From NCBI GenBank assembly GCA_900547785.1, contig URIB01000001.1, positions 175,158 to 239,157 on the forward strand: a stretch of DNA of 64,000 nt, read 5' to 3'. This document shows, piece after piece, positions 61,029 through 64,000 of the stretch. Each line of letters begins with the position of its first letter. The stretch's first letter is position 1. The translations under genes and the position numbers were made by a program. A model generated the notes under the pieces. The model saw only the letters and a program-made list of their open reading frames with translations, did no database searches and had not been told where the DNA came from. Source of the DNA: an uncultured Dialister sp. Its GTDB lineage: Bacteria > Bacillota > Negativicutes > Veillonellales > Dialisteraceae.

Positions 61029-61371
61029 GGGGATGTACCGGTTTCGACAGGAGATTCCATATCATAAATAGCGAGTCGGGATTCCATCAACCCCGCTAAA
61101 CGGTGGAAAACCTTAAACGCAAAACAAGATTTTGCTTTAGCAGCTTGATCTGCTAATGTCCCTTGTTGTTTTCCTATGACGGCAAGCTGACATCAACGAA
61201 TAGGATACCGAAAATGGAAGTTCAGGACATTGGAGGGAAAGCCATTCTGAAATCGGTAAAGGAAGTTTGTTATTGTACGAAACTTTACTTAAATTAAAAC
61301 AATAACTGCACTCGGAGAAGTTTATGGGGTGGGCTTTTTGGACAGGGGTTCGACTCCCCTCATCTCCACCA
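61029..61371 (+). ncRNA. ssrA: Transfer-messenger RNA (tmRNA)
   Basis: tmRNA rescues stalled ribosomes with SmpB and tags the nascent chain. The 343-nt gene has the GGGGATG acceptor (61029-61035) pairing with CATCTCC (61361-61367), the TTCGACAGGAG T-arm mimic at the 5' end, an encoded ACCA, and the T-loop GGTTCGACTCC near the 3' end. The tag frame runs 61119-61148 and reads A-K-Q-D-F-A-L-A-A then TGA, ending in the usual ALAA. The tag is short. Confidence 0.97.
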
Positions 61372-61376
61372 GAAAT

Positions 61377-61407
61377 AAAGACTGTAATAATGGATTACAG
61401 TCTTTTT
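61377..61407 (+). terminator. Terminator of ssrA
   Basis: AAAGACTGTAAT pairs with ATTACAGTCTTT around a 5-nt loop, with T5. Confidence 0.9.
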
Positions 61408-61485
61408 GTTTTTAATAAATTGACATTTATCGATTTGTTAAATATAATTGAAATATACGAATTACAGTAACAGGAGGAAATGATC

Positions 61486-61806
61486 ATGATAGAATCAATA
61501 ACCGGAGTGGAAAACTTTGATAAAGCGATTGCAAAAGGAAATGTTATTGTCGGATTTAGCGCTCCCTGGTGCGGATATTGCCGGCGGCTGCATCCGATTG
61601 TGGAAAAGATTTCCGGAGAAATCCAGATTCCCATATATGGTGTAAATTGCGATGAAGATAAAGAAATAGCCGCCCGCTATGAAGTGGATACGATTCCCAA
61701 CTTAATTTTTTTCCGTGACGGTAAGCCGGTAGACAGTATTATCGGATTTGGAAATGTGGGATATTCCGAACTCATGGAATTTATAAAGAAAAATGATGTT
61801 AAATAG
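61486..61806 (+). CDS. Thioredoxin-family protein
   Basis: A 106-residue thioredoxin fold with the redox pair WCGYC (usual thioredoxin has WCGPC), the cis-proline site near DTIPNLIFF, and the typical FRDGKPVDSIIGF. It could act as a thioredoxin or a specialised thiol-disulfide reductant. The ATG at 61486 is 8 nt from AGGAGG; ATG 61480 is only 2 nt away. It is preceded by ssrA and followed by a hairpin. Confidence 0.85.
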   Translation: MIESITGVENFDKAIAKGNVIVGFSAPWCGYCRRLHPIVEKISGEIQIPIYGVNCDEDKEIAARYEVDTIPNLIFFRDGKPVDSIIGFGNVGYSELMEFIKKNDVK

Positions 61807-61820
61807 TATTAAACCCATTT

Positions 61821-61847
61821 AAAAGCCTTCCTTGATGGAGGCTTTTA
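61821..61847 (+). terminator. Hairpin terminator of the thioredoxin gene
   Basis: AAAAGCCTTC pairs with GGAGGCTTTT (one mismatch) around a 6-nt loop; the tail TTTTAT is weak. Confidence 0.65.
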
Positions 61848-61860
61848 TAGTGCTTTTCAA

Positions 61861-61894
61861 AGCTATATAATAAAAAAAGCTATATAATAAAAAA
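61861..61894 (+). repeat. Perfect 17-nt tandem duplication containing TATAAT
   Basis: The unit AGCTATATAATAAAAAA occurs twice (61861-61877 and 61878-61894). Each copy holds a TATAAT (61866-61871 and 61883-61888), so the thiM upstream region has two -10-like boxes exactly 17 nt apart. No convincing -35 was found. Confidence 0.85.
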
Positions 61895-61936
61895 TAAGAG
61901 TAACAGAATGAGCGACATATTGTTATGGAGAGACAG

Positions 61937-62749
61937 ATGATACCGGATATTTTCAAAATGCTGGAGACTATAAAAAAGCGTAGACCTCTTGTTTATCAAA
62001 TTACGAATTTCGTATCGGCCAATGACTGTGCCAATGCTGTTTTGGCGCTGGGGGGGACTACGGTTATGAGTCAGGCGCCGGAAGAATTGGAGGAAATACT
62101 GATTCATGCAGATTCTTTAGTGCTTAATTTGGGAACTCCTTCAAAGGATAAAGTCGATGTAATAATAAAAGCGGGGGAAATCGCCAACAGGCTTGAAATT
62201 CCTGTGGTACTGGATCCCGTGGGGTGCGGATCCACCATGTTCCGCCGGCAGGCAATGGAAAAAATGTTACAAAAAGTTCGTGTGTCTGTAGTACGAGGGA
62301 ATTTTTCGGAAATATCATTTTTATTTAACGGAGAATCCCATTTTACCGGCGTGGATTCCGGTGTGATAGAGATTCAGGATATCTGTATGAAGATCGAAGC
62401 AACGGCCGAACGGTTCCGGTGTATTATCGCAGCAACGGGAGAAACGGACATAATTACAGATGGAAACCGGACTTATATTTGTAAGAACGGATGTCCTGAG
62501 ATGGCTGCTTTAACAGGTACCGGCTGTATATGCAGTGCACTTATAGGAGTTTTTGCGGGCATAAAAACGGAGCCTTTTCTGGAACTGACGGCAGGAGCGG
62601 TAACATTCATGGGCATCAGCGGAGAGTGTGCATGGGAAGAAAATAAGAACGCAGGATATGGACATTTTCATATGGGACTGTTTGATCAATTCGGCAAAAT
62701 GAAAAAAGAAACGCTTTCAGAAAGGAGTCAGCTGCATGAAGTCGTTTGA
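61937..62749 (+). CDS. thiM: Hydroxyethylthiazole kinase
   Basis: Phosphorylates hydroxyethylthiazole in thiamine salvage. The 270-residue product has the substrate-binding ITNFVSANDCANAVLALGG region, the LDPVGCG motif, and the ATP-binding ALTGTGC with catalytic Cys. The ATG at 61937 has GGAG 6 nt upstream; ATG 61925 is less well placed. It overlaps thiE by 14 nt. No TPP riboswitch is seen in the 130 nt upstream. Confidence 0.93.
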   Translation: MIPDIFKMLETIKKRRPLVYQITNFVSANDCANAVLALGGTTVMSQAPEELEEILIHADSLVLNLGTPSKDKVDVIIKAGEIANRLEIPVVLDPVGCGSTMFRRQAMEKMLQKVRVSVVRGNFSEISFLFNGESHFTGVDSGVIEIQDICMKIEATAERFRCIIAATGETDIITDGNRTYICKNGCPEMAALTGTGCICSALIGVFAGIKTEPFLELTAGAVTFMGISGECAWEENKNAGYGHFHMGLFDQFGKMKKETLSERSQLHEVV

Positions 62750-63362
62750 TACAACTTTATATCTGGTGACGGATAGAGGTGATATGGAAGATCACGAATT
62801 TGAAAGCAGAATACGGGCGGCGATAGAGGGGGGCTGTACGATGGTGCAGCTTCGTGAAAAGGATATAAACAGCTATCTGATGTATGAAAGAGCGTTGGCA
62901 GTAAAAAGAATAACAGATGCCTATCGAATCCCCCTGATTATCAATGACAGGCTGGATATCATGCAGGCTGTCGATGCATCGGGAGTACATTTGGGACAAC
63001 AAGATATACCGGTTAAAATTGCCAGAAAATTGATAGGAAAAGATAAAATCATCGGAGCGTCTGTACATAGCAAAGAAGAAGCTGAAAATGCGGAATCGGC
63101 CGGGGCGGATTATTTGGGCGTCGGAGCTATATTTCCTACCATCACAAAAAAAAATACGATTGCTACGCCAATCATTGTGTTAAGAGAAATAAAAAAGAAT
63201 GTTTCGGTTCCCGTAGTGGCTATTGGCGGGATTAATAAAGGAAATATAAGAAAGCTGAAAGATAGTCATATTGATGGAATCGCAGTCATTTCAGCAATTA
63301 TGAAATCAAAAAATCCCAAGTATTCTGCAGAAGAATTGAAAAAAGAAACTTGTCTATTGTAA
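62736..63362 (+). CDS. thiE: Thiamine phosphate synthase
   Basis: Couples HMP-PP and thiazole phosphate to thiamine phosphate. The 208-residue TIM barrel has the family motifs YLVTDR near the N-terminus, VQLREKD, LIINDRLDI, VHLGQQDIP, YLGVGAIFPT and VAIGGIN. It overlaps thiM by 14 nt and has AAGGAG 8 nt before the ATG. With thiM it makes a salvage unit; thiC, thiG and related biosynthesis genes are not in the window. Confidence 0.95.
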   Translation: MKSFDTTLYLVTDRGDMEDHEFESRIRAAIEGGCTMVQLREKDINSYLMYERALAVKRITDAYRIPLIINDRLDIMQAVDASGVHLGQQDIPVKIARKLIGKDKIIGASVHSKEEAENAESAGADYLGVGAIFPTITKKNTIATPIIVLREIKKNVSVPVVAIGGINKGNIRKLKDSHIDGIAVISAIMKSKNPKYSAEELKKETCLL

Positions 63363-63443
63363 ATCAAGTGCTATATGAACAGGAAATGAAGAGCGTTAAT
63401 ATACAGGCAAAAAAGAAAAGTAAAAAAAGAGGGAAAGAAAAAC

Positions 63444-63472
63444 TTGACAAAAGAAAAGTGCCGTGATAAAGT
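63444..63472 (+). promoter_or_regulatory. Ribosomal RNA operon promoter
   Basis: TTGACA (63444-63449) and TAAAGT (63467-63472) with 17-nt spacing, about 140 nt before the 16S rRNA. Confidence 0.85.
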
Positions 63473-63480
63473 AATTAAGT

Positions 63481-63508
63481 CGCTTAGAGCGATGGTTCTT
63501 TGAAAACT
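63481..63508 (+). promoter_or_regulatory. rRNA leader boxB hairpin and boxA-like antitermination site
   Basis: CGCT/AGCG (63481-63491) can form a small hairpin like boxB, followed by TTCTTTGAAAACT (63496-63508), matching the boxA-like element of Firmicute rRNA leaders that recruits Nus factors. Confidence 0.7.
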
Positions 63509-63614
63509 GAACAGTACAGCGAACAAATGCCGATGTGCGAGTTTCATGAAAAAAGGAAACCGCAATACATTTGAGTAAGTAAGGCAAGAAAAAATCGAGC
63601 CGAAACAAACATCT

Positions 63615-64000
<386 letters not shown>

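Noticed and set aside
61807..61936. TPP riboswitch before thiM
   Set aside because: The thi-box sequences are absent by eye; the region holds a terminator and a tandem repeat.

Overview
The window is a chromosomal housekeeping region from a low-GC, diderm-type Firmicute. The partial 16S rRNA gene at the right edge and the gene content point to class Negativicutes, family Veillonellaceae, with a 16S 5' region that from memory looks like Dialister. That genus call is recognition without an alignment. Gene order echoes Bacillus/Clostridium blocks: ffs-dnaX-ybaB-recR-bofA, murB, lepA-hemW, hrcA-grpE-dnaK-dnaJ, mutS-mutL-miaA-hfq-ynbB, divIC-yabR-tilS-hpt-ftsH, and rplM-rpsI. No insertion sequences, prophage genes, CRISPR arrays or toxin-antitoxin pairs were seen.

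Layout from left to right. At 1-5 kb is the heat-shock operon hrcA-grpE-dnaK-dnaJ. At 5-8.5 kb, on the minus strand, are SRP RNA (ffs), dnaX, ybaB, recR and bofA. At 8.7-16.2 kb are fumC, murB with a P-loop/Asp23 fusion gene, tRNA-Val, an EamA transporter, and lepA-hemW. At 16.3-28.5 kb are tRNA-Arg, a small orphan gene, tRNA-Lys, the tightly overlapped miaB-mutS-mutL-methyltransferase-miaA-hfq-ynbB operon, a DEAD-box helicase, and an ECF S component with an inverted repeat across its promoter. At 28.5-36.7 kb are a DUF1858-type protein (minus strand), a D,D-carboxypeptidase, divIC, yabR, a short Ppx/GppA, tilS, hpt and ftsH. At 36.8-47.6 kb are rplM-rpsI with a probable L13 leader, a degenerate DNA-methylase-like protein, an XTP/dITP pyrophosphatase, malic enzyme, cca, a PASTA-bearing penicillin-binding protein, and the one-carbon pair fhs-folD.

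At 47.6-52.3 kb are an MscS channel, a T-box riboswitch that reads as tryptophan-specific, and a complete dedicated ECF transporter (S component fused to an ATPase, a second ATPase, EcfT), followed by queF. At 52.4-58 kb is a polyphosphate locus: exopolyphosphatase with an HD domain (minus), then a degenerate Ppx paralogue translationally coupled to ppk1. At 58-64 kb are a 3D/G5-domain secreted protein, lspA-rluD, tmRNA, a thioredoxin, thiM-thiE, and the promoter, leader and first ~386 nt of a 16S rRNA gene.

The most interesting items are four. (1) The tryptophan T-box in front of an S-ATPase fusion ECF transporter; the specifier codon and the T-box acceptor base both agree with tRNA-Trp. (2) The apparently catalytically dead Ppx relative coupled to polyphosphate kinase. 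(3) The DNA-methylase relative that keeps a target-recognition-like C-terminus but has lost the catalytic motifs. (4) The P-loop ATPase-Asp23 fusion next to murB. All functional statements come from reading motifs and synteny; no database search was run.
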